Assembly: GCA_933228675.1 (NCBI GenBank)
Contig: OW121742.1
Span: forward strand, 127,945,983 to 128,009,982
Source of the DNA: Stomorhina lunata
Taxonomy: Eukaryota > Arthropoda > Insecta > Diptera > Rhiniidae
Reading direction: 5' to 3'
DNA: 64,000 bases
Position numbers and translations under genes: made by a program. Position 1 is the stretch's first letter, and each line of letters opens with the position of its first letter. The notes under the pieces were generated by a model. That model was not told the origin of the DNA, did no database searches, and saw nothing but the letters and a program-made list of their open reading frames with translations. This document shows positions 9,861 to 22,480 of this stretch, one piece after another.

Positions 9861-10709
9861 AGTCACCCATTCATTTTAATGGTAAAAATATATTACCATG
9901 AATGCATTCTTTTTTATCTCTGCCTCTGAGTAATTGTTGTGCTGTCATAAATTGCACTTTTTATTTTGCAAAACAAATCATCAATTAACACGTATTTCTT
10001 TCTAAAGGCATTTATTTTAAAAATTGTCAAACATTTTTAAAATAATTTTTTTTAAATATCTTTTGAGGCAAATAATTAAGGCTAATTACCAAAAAATCTT
10101 AAAGTAATGAAGTCTTAAAAAAATCATGTTAATTATGTTATCAATACGATGATGTTAAGAAAAATATTCCCCCATTATTCTCTAAAATTCCACAAAAGAT
10201 AAAAAATATTTCCATAGAAAGCGAAAGTTGAACAATTGATGTAATTGATAAGATAGAACTTATTAAAAACATTAAATCATCGCAAGTCATACAAAATGGC
10301 ATATATGTAAGTATCTTTGAGCTTGTTCATAATCTTTGAGCTATTTCAAAATTATTTTGGAATGAACTAAAATGAATAATTCAGCTTTATAATAAAATTA
10401 GTAGTCGTATCTTCAACTACGACGGTTTCGTAGTAGATTTAAGAAATTGTTTTAATGATTTCTTTAATCTAGTACCTTAACTGTTGTAGACAAAGATTCG
10501 ACTTAACGACACTCGTAATATGACGTAATTTTAAAAATAGAAAGAATAGTTATGTTTTCTATAATTAAAACGCTTCTATTAAACGTGCAAATATTTCGAA
10601 TTAAACAAAAGTTTTGACAAAAGTTTATTAAACAATTAGACTTTATATGGAGATCTAAATTAAAAATGAATTTAGTATTAAAATAAATATTTCCTTAACA
10701 ACAATCATC
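9861..10709. other. AT-rich spacer upstream of secreted gene 4
   Basis: No gene or repeat is recognised. A TATATGG (about 10645) followed 30 bp later by TTTAGTATT could be a weak TATA/initiator pair for the gene starting at 10710. Confidence 0.4.
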
Positions 10710-11206
10710 ATGTATTTTAAAATAATAAATATAAATTTATTTTTAATAGTTTTCTTGACACATTCTCTTCTAGTGGAATTGCGTTGTGTGCCTTTTAAAT
10801 TAAATAATGGTAAAAGAAAATATTGTAATTACATTTATTTTAAATTATAAAAATAAATTTAAATTTAAATTTTTTTATAGATGAAGAGTTTTGTGTTAAT
10901 ATAGACGATTCGGTATTAAAGTCCCTTAGTGGCTATTTTAACGATGGATTTGATCAAGACTTGAATATTGATAACAATAGTGACGATGAAATTTTGGACA
11001 GTGTATCTAATACAGATTTTGAAAGCGGTATGATGGGAGAATTACAAGAAATGAATGGCGAGCTTAAACTTATGAACAAAGATTTACTGGAAATGAATAA
11101 AGAATTAGAGGAAATGTCAACTGATCTCAGAATAATGAATGAAGAATTGGAGGAAGAAGAAAACGGGGAGGACGAGGAGGACGAGGAGGACGAGGAGGAG
11201 GAATAA
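10710..11206 (+). CDS. Small secreted coiled-coil protein with acidic C-terminus
   Basis: Two exons, 10710-10809 (100 bp) and 10881-11206, are separated by a 71-bp GT..AG intron in phase 1; the junction codon GAT encodes Asp. The product is 141 aa. The ATG at 10710 begins a signal peptide (INLFLIVFLTHSLLVELRC region); the first in-frame ATG in exon 2 alone (10961) would miss this. The mature part has Cys residues near the start and after the junction (EEFCVNIDD), then Asp-rich sequence. A Met/Leu heptad segment (GELQEMNGELKLMNKDLLEM and on) is a likely coiled coil, and a run of Glu/Asp ends the protein. Signal exon, phase-1 Asp junction, coiled coil and acidic tail resemble the design of the genes at 1630-7378. 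The sequences themselves do not clearly align, so common descent is only possible. Confidence 0.68.
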
Positions 11207-11261
11207 AAAAAAATGTATACTTTTTACTTTAAGTTTATATAAAAGTTTACGAAAAAATTTC

Positions 11262-11267
11262 AATAAA
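11262..11267 (+). promoter_or_regulatory. Polyadenylation signal of secreted gene 4
   Basis: AATAAA lies 56 bp after the stop codon, in a T- and A-rich stretch. Confidence 0.5.
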
Positions 11268-11380
11268 ATTTCAAGTCTTTTAAAAAATCATTTAAGTATT
11301 TTTTTTAATGAGTATAAGTTTTTTTAATTAAAGTTTTTATATATAGGTACATATAGTATTTTATATAAATACATATAGTA

Positions 11381-11678
11381 TGTGAACCGCCGTGGTATAG
11401 CAGGTTAGTCTTTCGCCTAGCACACCAGAGGCCCAAGTTCGATCCCTGGCCAGACTCACTTGAAAGAATAAATAAAAAAAAAACAGCGGTTCACCTCATA
11501 ACTCAGCTAACCTCTGGTTATTGAGTATTAGGCTATGTAAAACTTTTCTAACTAATGCGTTTGCCGTTCGGAGCCGGCGTTAAAACGTAGGTCCCTTTCA
11601 ATGAGTCTAAAAAGAGAATCGCATGTAGCTCATTGTCTGAGAGAAGTACCCCTTGTTCCAATTGGAATGTTGTCGGCG

Positions 11679-11680
<2 letters not shown>
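11381..11680 (+). mobile_element. tRNA-derived SINE-like element
   Basis: A full pol III box A match, TGGTATAGCAGG (11393-11404), is followed 33 bp later by a box B, GTTCGATCC (11437-11445). The tRNA-like head cannot fold a proper anticodon stem, so this is not a tRNA gene. The body (CGTTCGGAGCCGGCGTTAAAA, GTAGGTCCC) ends in a TA-rich repeat tail at about 11680. The short inverted pair GTGAACCGCCG / CAGCGGTTCAC brackets the head. Confidence 0.62.
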
Positions 11681-11957
<277 letters not shown>

Positions 11958-12039
11958 AAAGCTTTTGGTTCAAAGTTGCTTGGTTACTAGTACTAGTATG
12001 ATCTGCATTTAGCCATAACCTTTAAAAGACACGTGCATA

Positions 12040-12650
12040 AGTTTGACAAATATTTAACAACTGCGAAAAAGTGGTTTGAAATGTTCAAACGAGACGAAAC
12101 GATTACCAAAAACGACAAGAGTAGTGGACGTCCCAAAAAGTATTTAACCGACGAACACATCAAAAAAGTTCACAACTTTTTTGAATAACCATAAACTGAA
12201 ATTGATCAAGATTCTAAAAATATCCAAGAAACGTATTGGGCATATCGTGAATTCAAAAGCTCCGTTGAAAATGGCTGCCATTTGATTTCACAATTTATTC
12301 TGATAAGTGGCGGGAGCTGTTAAATAAATCCTAATAGAAAGAGGAAAACCGATTACTCACAGCGTTATTGAAGTGTTTGAAGGATCAAATCGCAGAAACA
12401 GCCCCATTTGACGAAGAAGTAAGCTCTGTTTTACCAAGGCAATGTAAAGTATCACTAAACACCAAATATGATAACAAAATACTCATAAAACATATTATTC
12501 AGATCTTTACCCCAGCGACTTTTTTCATTCCCAGACCTCATCGCTAAAAAGAAATTTAGCGCCGATAAAAGGTAATCTCCGAGACATTGTACAATACTAT
12601 AAAAATGTTATAAAAAAATTGTCTGACCGCTAAAGGCAACCCCTAAAGGC
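12040..12650 (+). pseudogene. mariner transposase fossil
   Basis: Translating in shifting frames gives typical mariner blocks in the right order. These are KKWFEMFKRDETITK and SGRPKKYLTDEHI (N-terminal DNA-binding region and linker, about 12065-12165); GKPITHSVIEVFEG (about 12341-12380); a decayed Asp block reading FYQGNVKYH (about 12430-12460), where the catalytic Asp appears lost; and SDFF..FPDLIAKKKFSADK (about 12515-12568). Multiple stops and frameshifts show that it is long dead. No terminal inverted repeats were recognised. Confidence 0.75.
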
Positions 12651-15570
12651 AACTGTATATATTGACTAATGAACTTAAATTTTATAAAAATGTTCAAAAG
12701 ATTTTACAAAGTTTTTTCAAGTTAATAAAAGTGGCATGTGTATATTGTCAAAAAGCTTATAGAAGTTTGGAAAAGCTTGTGAAAATTTCAAAAAGGCTTT
12801 TGGAAGCTTTAGGGAATCTTACTTTAAATCTATGAAGCTTTAATTATTAAAGTTTAATAAACCTCATATAAGCATTTATTTACTTGATAAAAGTTTTAAC
12901 AAAGCTTTTAAAAACTTTAGTGAGAGCTTAAAAACATTTTAAACATTTAGAAAAGCTTCTGTTAAACAGAAAATTTACAAAAGCTTTAGAAAATAAATTA
13001 AGTATTGACTACAAGATCCTCCTACGGAATAGTCTATTGAGACGTTTTTGAACGTCATAAAATTACAACAAAAATATGTAATTACACTTTAAGTGGCAAC
13101 ACTGTGACTGTGACGATATGCCAGAGTATTTTTTTTTTTTGAGTTTTTGCTATTTCGTAACCAAGAGACGACATACACCAACCACGTAACTAACAATTTA
13201 CTTAATGCGATGAACGTGAGTTTTAATAAAGAAAAAACTTTGGCACTGAGGTTAAGGCGATACAGTTTTCTTTTTTTAATATTATTGTATTATTTTGTGC
13301 AGTTGTAGTTCGACGGTTGGTTGATCTTTTTAAAAAGTTGATGAAAACTTTATAAAGACGGCAAAGGTGGCAGAGGGAGGCGGTGGCGGCGGCAAATATT
13401 ACTTGATGTCCTGTTCCAACTAGACACCGTGGCGAATTCATGATTTTTATTTCAGGGTTCTGGAAGAGAACTGCATATAGAACAAAAACAAAAAAAATTG
13501 AAAAAATGCAGAAGAATAAAAGTTTAAAGTTGATGTTGGTTGTTGCTATTAATGCTCGTTCCTGCTGCTGAAGCAAGTGATGACGTTGATTTCTTTGACG
13601 ATGTAGAGATGAAGGCGTTGCACTAATGAAGCCATAAATACAATATATTGTACAATATAAAGGTGCTTTCATACATGCTATATCAAATTAAATAAAGCCT
13701 TTGGTAAATAAAATCTTAAAAAAGTTTGAAGGAATCAAAAAGCCACGTTAAACTACACCCACATTAACACTTTAATTTTGAAAAAAAAAAACACTTGAAA
13801 TTTAAAAATAATAATGAAAGTTTAAAGATTTGACGAAAACTTCATTGATTTTTATTTATCTACAAATTATTATGGCTGTAGAGGAGTTTCTTTACAATTT
13901 CTATTGTTATATAATTCCCTAGAGGTGGTTCATCTTTGTGTGCAAAAACTTAAAAAAATCTACTTCCTTTAAAAAGTATTTCATTATTTCATTTTGATTT
14001 CATTTCTTTTGTAAGCTTTTTTTTCGTTTAAAGCTGCATTCTAGCAATGTTTGTATGTTTGTATGCTTTATGACTTTAATAACTTTTTAACAAGGTGTGA
14101 ATATCTTTAAACTTCAATCTTTAAGCTTAAAACCATAAAATCATCTATAGCTCATACTAAATCAGTCTAAAGCAGCAGCAGTCTCTGATATTCTTCTTCG
14201 GGCTCTTATGTTCTTTTTTAAGCTGAGCAAAGTCAGTTTAAGTATTTTAACGAAACGAAACCAAACGACCCAACACATTGATGGCCAGTTTTAGAATTTC
14301 TATTGCTATTGCCATGTTTGTGTTTATGTTTGTGTTCATGTTGCTGTTGCTATTTTGAATTTTTACAGCCATTGAAAATTCTTTTGTTGAAGTTTTCCCC
14401 TCTTTTTGTTGCATGCTGCCTGCCATGTGTTGCACAGCAAGCGACTGAACAATGTTTTACGCATTTCAGACTTTGCATAAATATTCATTGTATGAACTTG
14501 TAGTAAATTTAGCTAAAATAAAATTTAAATAATAAGAAAACAGCCAGAAATTGTTACATTGTTCTTCTATTGCTTTATTGCCTTTTTGTTTCAGTTTGTT
14601 GGTGGGTTTTCAACTGAAGTAAAGCACGCATTTTTCGTGTTTGCTGTAGATTTTTTCCCCGTTTTTTTCCTTTTCAGCAAATTAAGGCGGCTTGTTAGTT
14701 AAAGCTGGATTTATGTTTATGCTTAAATTTACTACGACACAAAATTGTCTCTTGTAAAAATGTTGTAAGAAAAAAATTTTATAATTTTGTGTGTTTTTTT
14801 TGTGCTGTAAACGGCTGCTGCTGTTTTTTTTTTTTTGCTTTTTATCTACTGGTTAAATTTTAACTATTTCGTTGATTTTTGGCCTAAAGCTTGTTTCAAT
14901 TGTAAATTACTCCGGCTACTTTTTTATGTGCCTACATAAATCCTTAATGAATATTTAAACGTTTTTGGTGTCATTGCTAGTAGTTAGAGGAAATTGCTTA
15001 AATCCCCCATATATTCTTAAAAATACATACATACATATGTACTTAATATACGGATAGCTAAATATATTGAAAAAGATTAACAAGTTTACACAAAGACTAT
15101 ATAAAAATACTAAGACTATATAAATCATACTCAGTATCCAAAATTTAAACCCCCCACTATCATTTATTGAAACGAAAAGCTATCTTATACATAAATATCT
15201 CATTGTTTTATACTCAGGCTATTGGCTTTACTATATCTCAGTTATATACATACTTAGATCATTGTTGTTTTTCCTATATCCAAGTTTTTCCCTTTAATTC
15301 AATCACTAGGTTCCATTTACTAAGAGTAATGTCTTATAGGTGTTGCCAACCTTTTATTTGGAATAAACCTACTTATAACCTACTTATTCGAACCACATAG
15401 AAATCTCGAAAATAGAATAGTTTCAAAGCAGAGATCGGCACAAGGAGAACAGAACAAAAAAATTGTCGGCAAAGTTGAAGTTTTTTATACATTTAACTAA
15501 AATAGGTATTTTTTCCAATGAGTTGTTCTGATGTTTTAAAAAGAAAAAGTTTTCCACTCCATTTTGTTTT
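12651..15570. other. Non-coding AT-rich stretch with AAGCTT-rich patch
   Basis: Between about 12750 and 12990 the motif AAAGCTT recurs many times at irregular spacing, an imperfect simple repeat. The rest is AT-rich with pyrimidine-rich runs and GCTGCTGCTG patches. A 149-residue minus-strand frame at 13223-13672 has no recognisable domain and I do not call it. Confidence 0.45.
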
Positions 15571-15574
15571 AAAT

Positions 15575-17100
15575 ATTTTAATCAAAAATTTTCTGTAAAA
15601 AAAATTTTATAAAAATTTTTATTAAAAATTTTGTTTTGTTTATTTGATCAAAAAAATTTTAATAGAATTTTTTTTTTTCAAAAATTTATCTATATAAAAA
15701 GATTTTTTTTTTCAAAAATGTATCTTTAAAGAATTTTTTAATCAAAAATTTATCTATAGAGATTTTTTTTTTATCAAAAATTTTTTTATAGATTTTTTTA
15801 TCAAAAATTTTTCTATAGAAATTTTTTTATCAATGATTTTTCTATAGAAAATTTTTTATCAAACATTTTTCTATGGAAAATTTTTTTATCAAAAATTTTT
15901 CTATAGAAAATTTTTTTATCAAAAATTTTTCTATTGAAAATTTTTTTATCAATGATTTTTCTATAGAAAATTTTTTATCAAACATTTTTCTATGGAAAAT
16001 TTTTTTAGTCAAAAATTTTTCTATAGAAATTTTTTTTATTAGATAGAAAAATGATTTACCAAAAATTTTTTTATAGAAAATTTTTTTATCAAAAATTTTT
16101 CTATAGAAATTTTTTTATCAATGATTTTTCTATAGAAAATTTTTTATCAAACATTTTTCTATGGAAAATTTTTTTAGTCAAAAATTTTTCTATAGAAATT
16201 TTTTTTTTAAATATTTTTCTATTGAAAATTTTTTTATCAAAAATTTTTCTATAGAAAAATTTTTCTATAGTAAATTTATTTTATCAAAAATTTTTCTATA
16301 GAAAATTTTTTTATCAAAAATTTTTCTATAGAAATTTTTTTTTATCAAAAAATTTTTTTATCAAAAATTTTTTTATAGAAAATTCTTTTATCAAAAATTT
16401 TTCTTTAGACAAATTTGCTATCAAATTTTCTCTACAAAATTTTTTTTTATCAAAAATTTTTCTATAGAAAATTTTTTGTCAATAATTTTTCCAAAGATAA
16501 TTTTTTTATCAAACATTTTTTTATAGAAAATTTTTTTTTTCAAAATTTTTTTTATAGAAAATTTTTTAACAAAAATTTTTCTACAGAAAATTTTCTTTTG
16601 CAAAAATTTTTCTATAGAAAATTTTTCTATGGAAAATTTTTCTATGGAAAATTTTTTTATGAAAAATTTTTCTGTATGAATTTTGTTATCAATAATTATC
16701 AAAATAATTCCATAGAAAATTTTTTATCAAGAATTTTTCCATATAAAATTTGTTTATCAAAAAATTTCCAAAAGAAACTTTTTTATCAAAAATTTTTCTA
16801 CCGAAAAATTTTGTTATCAAAAGTTTTTCTATAGAAATTTTTTTTAGAAATTTTTTTTAGAAAATTTTTTATAGAAAATTTTTTTATCAAAAATTTTTTT
16901 ATAGAAAATTTTTCTACAGAAAAATATTTCTATAGAAAAAAAGTTTCGATATATATTTTTAAGTACAAAAATATTTGTTTTTAAATTTTCACTTAAATTT
17001 TTATCGAAAAAGTTTCTATAAAAAATAATTTGTATCGAAAAATTTTCTAAATAAAAATATTTTTTCAAATTTTTTTTTATAAAAATCTTTGTATCGAAAA
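15575..17100. repeat. AT-rich palindromic minisatellite, array 1
   Basis: Roughly fifty diverged copies of a 29-30 bp unit built from TTTTTCTATAGAAAATTTTT followed by TTATCAAAA. The CTATAG centre makes each unit a near-perfect palindrome. Several Phe/Lys/Ile/Asn-rich open frames on both strands arise from the repeat alone. Related arrays lie at 24075-25725, 44640-45505 and 57025-58190. Confidence 0.9.
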
Positions 17101-17289
17101 TATCTAAAAAAATATAAAAATCTAAAATTGTTTAATATTAGAATTTATTTCTATTTTCAAAAATATTCCCAATTCGTTTACATTTATTTCAAACAATGTT
17201 TACAAAAATAATAGTACCGTGGCAACAATGTTCGAGATAATGTATGTTTGTTCGGCTTTTCTAACATCCAAATTCCAACTAAATGCTTT

Positions 17290-17380
17290 TAATACTTATT
17301 TTCACGAATTGCATTAATGATCGCGATATTAACGAAAATTATAACAAGTCATTGGCTTCTGGTGGTATGGGCTGCCTGAT
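17290..17380 (+). mobile_element. 3' flank of the minisatellite's parent element
   Basis: The words TGATCGYGATATT and CTTCTGGTGGTATGGGCTGC just after array 1 recur in the same order and distance just after array 3 (45520-45580). Both arrays were therefore carried by copies of one mobile element. Confidence 0.6.
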
Positions 17381-17432
17381 TCAAAGCTCAATTTATGCAT
17401 TTTTGACATGGAAACTGCACACACATACCGCT

Positions 17433-17783
17433 ATGTCACAGAACTTAATTCCGTTCGGAAGTGGAATGAATTCCGTGTTTTGCTTCTATAGAAAAAGTAA
17501 AACGAATTTTTTTTCGGAATGAAACCACATTCTTTTTTTAAAGTGGAATTGAATTTCTATGTTTTTCTTTATTTAATCTGATTTATTCAATATTTGAATA
17601 ATTTCTTCAATTATTCATTGTTATTTGTTGAAACAATGATAGAGTTACTGAATTCAATTGAAAAAATCATGTTTTGTGATGATTTTGGACATTTAAAATT
17701 TTTCGGAATCTATAGAACCCAAAACCATTTCGATCGGAATTCAACTACGGAATGGTTTCAATTTCGAACGGAATTTGTGACAT
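17433..17783. mobile_element. Probable MITE, about 350 bp
   Basis: The ends are imperfect inverted repeats of 35-40 bp. ATGTCAC, then AATTCCGTTCGGAA and GGAATG at 17433-17480, are mirrored at 17745-17783. The interior repeats the words TTCGGAAT and CGGAATT. No coding capacity is seen. Confidence 0.5.
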
Positions 17784-18208
17784 GCCTGATAGTTGTATGT
17801 TCTTTATTGTGAGTCATGTGAGATGCCTATAGTTTCTTCAATCTCTTTAGCTTGGAATTTAAATGACTTTTAAAGTTCTTTAGTTTTTATTAAAAAAAAT
17901 CATATTTTCTTTATCGTTTTCTATTTATGAAATCTAACTTAAATCTTTCTAAATGAGAAGAATTGGTGAGCTCTGATCTAGATCTGAACCACGTACTAAT
18001 GTTTCAACTATCTTTAAACCAAGTTGTGAACACAACCAAAGTTTACTTTATTTACAAGAATATTAAATTTTTTATACCCTTCACCAATAGGTGAAAGGGT
18101 ATTATAAGTTTGTGATTCCGTTTGTAATTTTTTTATTAGTGATCGTAGACCCCATAAAAATTATACCGATCGACTCAGAATCGGGAGGAGAATCGATTAA
18201 GCGATGTC

Positions 18209-18240
<32 letters not shown>

Positions 18241-18382
18241 CGTCTGTCTGTCTGTCTGTTGAAATCAAGTTTCTGAAGCCCCTGGAGGATGGACTTACAT
18301 AAATTATATATCAGATTTTAGGAAATTCTCCCGCAATGAACGCTATTAAATTTCATTAAAATCGGTTTATAAACACCGAAAA

Positions 18383-20431
18383 TATCGAAAAAATACCAAA
18401 AATTAGACGAAAATTTGAAAATTTTTGATTGAAACACACTTTTAAATAACAAGAGAAAAAAGATACTCCTGGTGTACATGTGATAATATGTTATATATCA
18501 GATTATAGGAAATATTTTCCCAAAGCACTCTGTAAAATTTTATCAAAATCGGTCCATAAACAACTGAGATATCGCCAAAACACTGAATTTGATGTATCGC
18601 AAATTGCCCAAAGTACACATTAGAGAATGTTTGTTGAAAAAATTAAATGCAGAAATAGGAAAAACTATCCTCCTTTAGTACGGACCTACATAAATTTTAT
18701 ATCAGATTTTAGGAAATTCCCCCACCAAGCACGTTATTAAATTTTATCAAAAGCGGTCTATAAACAATTGAGATATCGCCATAACACTACATTTGATGTA
18801 CAGCAAATTGCCCAAAGTACGTGTCTAAGAAATTTTGTTTACATTTTGTAAGTATTGTTTCAGCGATATCTCAGGTGTTTATGGACCGATTGTGATGAAA
18901 TTTGACATCGTTCTTTATGGGAGGATTTTCTAAAATCTGATATATATACTCCACAAATCTGATTATGAATACCATTCAAATTGTACCAATCAACTCAGAA
19001 TCGGCACAAGAATCGATTTCGCGACCTCCGTCCGTCTGTCCGTCCGTCTGTTTGTTTGCCCGTCCGTCCGTCTGTTTGTTTATCCGTCCGTCTACATGTC
19101 CGTCCGTCTACCTGTCTGTCCTTTTTTCTGTTGTAGTCAAGTTTTTGGAGCTCCTGTTTTGTCGATATCTCAGATGTTTATTTTGATGAAGTTTAATAGC
19201 GTCCTTCGCAGGGGATTATCTAAATCCTGATGCATTCTGTAATTTGTGGTAGATATAATTTAGCGTTTAAGCGATGGTGTTTTGATCGACAATGTTGAAA
19301 TTCAGGGTGGGACAATTCAGGAGCTCCACAAATCTGGTTTTAGCAGACAGACACACTGCATTTATCTTAATTTTGTGTCTGACTTTTGAACATTATGATA
19401 ACATTTGAGAATGTATTATATATCAAATTATAGGTAATCTTCCTAGGAAGTACAAAAATGCAGCTAATTACATGATATCCGTTCAAAACCTACATATGTA
19501 TGTAAGTATCTCACATATCAACAAAAATTTAAATTTTTTAATTGCAATTGGGAGAAATCCGTTCACGTTTGACAATTGATCCTGTATAACTTCGCCTAAG
19601 GCAATCTCTTAGTAGCTAATAAATGACAAATTATAATAGATTCGATGATGACATTTAGTATAAAGACGTTGTACAATATTGATATTCAGGACAATAGCGC
19701 CTAAAATAAACTTTCTAGAGGGACAACATTTGACAAAAGTATTTCTGATCTCTCGAAAAGTTCGATATTGAAAATGGGCGAGCTCTATTCACATTTAGTG
19801 AAATCTCCCATATAAACCCGACCGGGAAACGATTTAATGCTGATAAATTAAATCACATTAAAATTGCACAAAGAACTAGAGCAAAACTTTTCAAACATCC
19901 ATCGGACAGATCGAAAGAACTATACATCCCAAATATTATTGATGAAGTGTTCATTTTAATTAATTAACTAACTTCAAATTAATAAGTAAACTTTTCCGAC
20001 AAAGCTGATAACCATCCATTCAAAAGCTATATATTTCACGTATGTATCTAAAACTAAGAGTGTATTCTCTAAAATTTTAAGGCTTGTATACATTGACAAT
20101 CATTGTTAAAGCTTTGACCTAAATCAGTCCGCTAACTTCAGAGTTTTACATAACTAATCAAGAACTTTTACTAGTTGGATAATTCGTACGAATTAAAGTG
20201 CACAACCCTCACTGGGCACAGCGTTTTTGGGTTGCATGTCAGAATACTTAAACTTTATCAAATCGATGTGCTATTGCAAATCTAAGGGCATCTACATTTT
20301 GAAGCATCTTTTCTGCATGGTTTATCTGATCTATCGAACTTTATTAAATGTTCGTAAAATATGTGTCTATTTTATTTCGAAGCTACTGGCTGGCTTAAAT
20401 ATGCATTCTCTACTTGTAGTCTAGTAATCAT
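18383..20431 (+). repeat. 2,049-bp tandem duplication, copy 1
   Basis: Lines compared by eye are identical to copy 2 with a constant offset of 2,049 bp, including incidental open frames (18965 against 21014, 20227 against 22276). The breakpoints share the 4-bp microhomology TATC. Confidence 0.92.
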
Positions 20432-22480
20432 TATCGAAAAAATACCAAAAATTAGACGAAAATTTGAAAATTTTTGATTGAAACACACTTTTAAATAACA
20501 AGAGAAAAAAGATACTCCTGGTGTACATGTGATAATATGTTATATATCAGATTATAGGAAATATTTTCCCAAAGCACTCTGTAAAATTTTATCAAAATCG
20601 GTCCATAAACAACTGAGATATCGCCAAAACACTGAATTTGATGTATCGCAAATTGCCCAAAGTACACATTAGAGAATGTTTGTTGAAAAAATTAAATGCA
20701 GAAATAGGAAAAACTATCCTCCTTTAGTACGGACCTACATAAATTTTATATCAGATTTTAGGAAATTCCCCCACCAAGCACGTTATTAAATTTTATCAAA
20801 AGCGGTCTATAAACAATTGAGATATCGCCATAACACTACATTTGATGTACAGCAAATTGCCCAAAGTACGTGTCTAAGAAATTTTGTTTACATTTTGTAA
20901 GTATTGTTTCAGCGATATCTCAGGTGTTTATGGACCGATTGTGATGAAATTTGACATCGTTCTTTATGGGAGGATTTTCTAAAATCTGATATATATACTC
21001 CACAAATCTGATTATGAATACCATTCAAATTGTACCAATCAACTCAGAATCGGCACAAGAATCGATTTCGCGACCTCCGTCCGTCTGTCCGTCCGTCTGT
21101 TTGTTTGCCCGTCCGTCCGTCTGTTTGTTTATCCGTCCGTCTACATGTCCGTCCGTCTACCTGTCTGTCCTTTTTTCTGTTGTAGTCAAGTTTTTGGAGC
21201 TCCTGTTTTGTCGATATCTCAGATGTTTATTTTGATGAAGTTTAATAGCGTCCTTCGCAGGGGATTATCTAAATCCTGATGCATTCTGTAATTTGTGGTA
21301 GATATAATTTAGCGTTTAAGCGATGGTGTTTTGATCGACAATGTTGAAATTCAGGGTGGGACAATTCAGGAGCTCCACAAATCTGGTTTTAGCAGACAGA
21401 CACACTGCATTTATCTTAATTTTGTGTCTGACTTTTGAACATTATGATAACATTTGAGAATGTATTATATATCAAATTATAGGTAATCTTCCTAGGAAGT
21501 ACAAAAATGCAGCTAATTACATGATATCCGTTCAAAACCTACATATGTATGTAAGTATCTCACATATCAACAAAAATTTAAATTTTTTAATTGCAATTGG
21601 GAGAAATCCGTTCACGTTTGACAATTGATCCTGTATAACTTCGCCTAAGGCAATCTCTTAGTAGCTAATAAATGACAAATTATAATAGATTCGATGATGA
21701 CATTTAGTATAAAGACGTTGTACAATATTGATATTCAGGACAATAGCGCCTAAAATAAACTTTCTAGAGGGACAACATTTGACAAAAGTATTTCTGATCT
21801 CTCGAAAAGTTCGATATTGAAAATGGGCGAGCTCTATTCACATTTAGTGAAATCTCCCATATAAACCCGACCGGGAAACGATTTAATGCTGATAAATTAA
21901 ATCACATTAAAATTGCACAAAGAACTAGAGCAAAACTTTTCAAACATCCATCGGACAGATCGAAAGAACTATACATCCCAAATATTATTGATGAAGTGTT
22001 CATTTTAATTAATTAACTAACTTCAAATTAATAAGTAAACTTTTCCGACAAAGCTGATAACCATCCATTCAAAAGCTATATATTTCACGTATGTATCTAA
22101 AACTAAGAGTGTATTCTCTAAAATTTTAAGGCTTGTATACATTGACAATCATTGTTAAAGCTTTGACCTAAATCAGTCCGCTAACTTCAGAGTTTTACAT
22201 AACTAATCAAGAACTTTTACTAGTTGGATAATTCGTACGAATTAAAGTGCACAACCCTCACTGGGCACAGCGTTTTTGGGTTGCATGTCAGAATACTTAA
22301 ACTTTATCAAATCGATGTGCTATTGCAAATCTAAGGGCATCTACATTTTGAAGCATCTTTTCTGCATGGTTTATCTGATCTATCGAACTTTATTAAATGT
22401 TCGTAAAATATGTGTCTATTTTATTTCGAAGCTACTGGCTGGCTTAAATATGCATTCTCTACTTGTAGTCTAGTAATCAT
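20432..22480 (+). repeat. 2,049-bp tandem duplication, copy 2
   Basis: Second copy, head-to-tail. It ends at TATC followed by TTTCAC, whereas copy 1 ends at TATC followed directly by the start of copy 2. No difference between the copies was seen. Confidence 0.92.

Noticed and set aside
11393..11445. Genuine tRNA gene
   Set aside because: Box A and box B are present, but the anticodon stem does not pair and no acceptor stem closes; SINE origin fits better.
13223..13672. 149-codon minus-strand frame with a hydrophobic segment
   Set aside because: No domain, no splice or promoter support, mixed low-complexity composition; it is probably chance openness.
16051..17068. Phe/Lys/Ile/Asn-rich open frames on both strands
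   Set aside because: They are produced by the AT-rich palindromic minisatellite; both strands are open because the unit is a palindrome.
18965..22473. Four frames of 65-73 codons
   Set aside because: They occur as identical pairs because of the 2,049-bp duplication and lie inside a non-coding mobile element.
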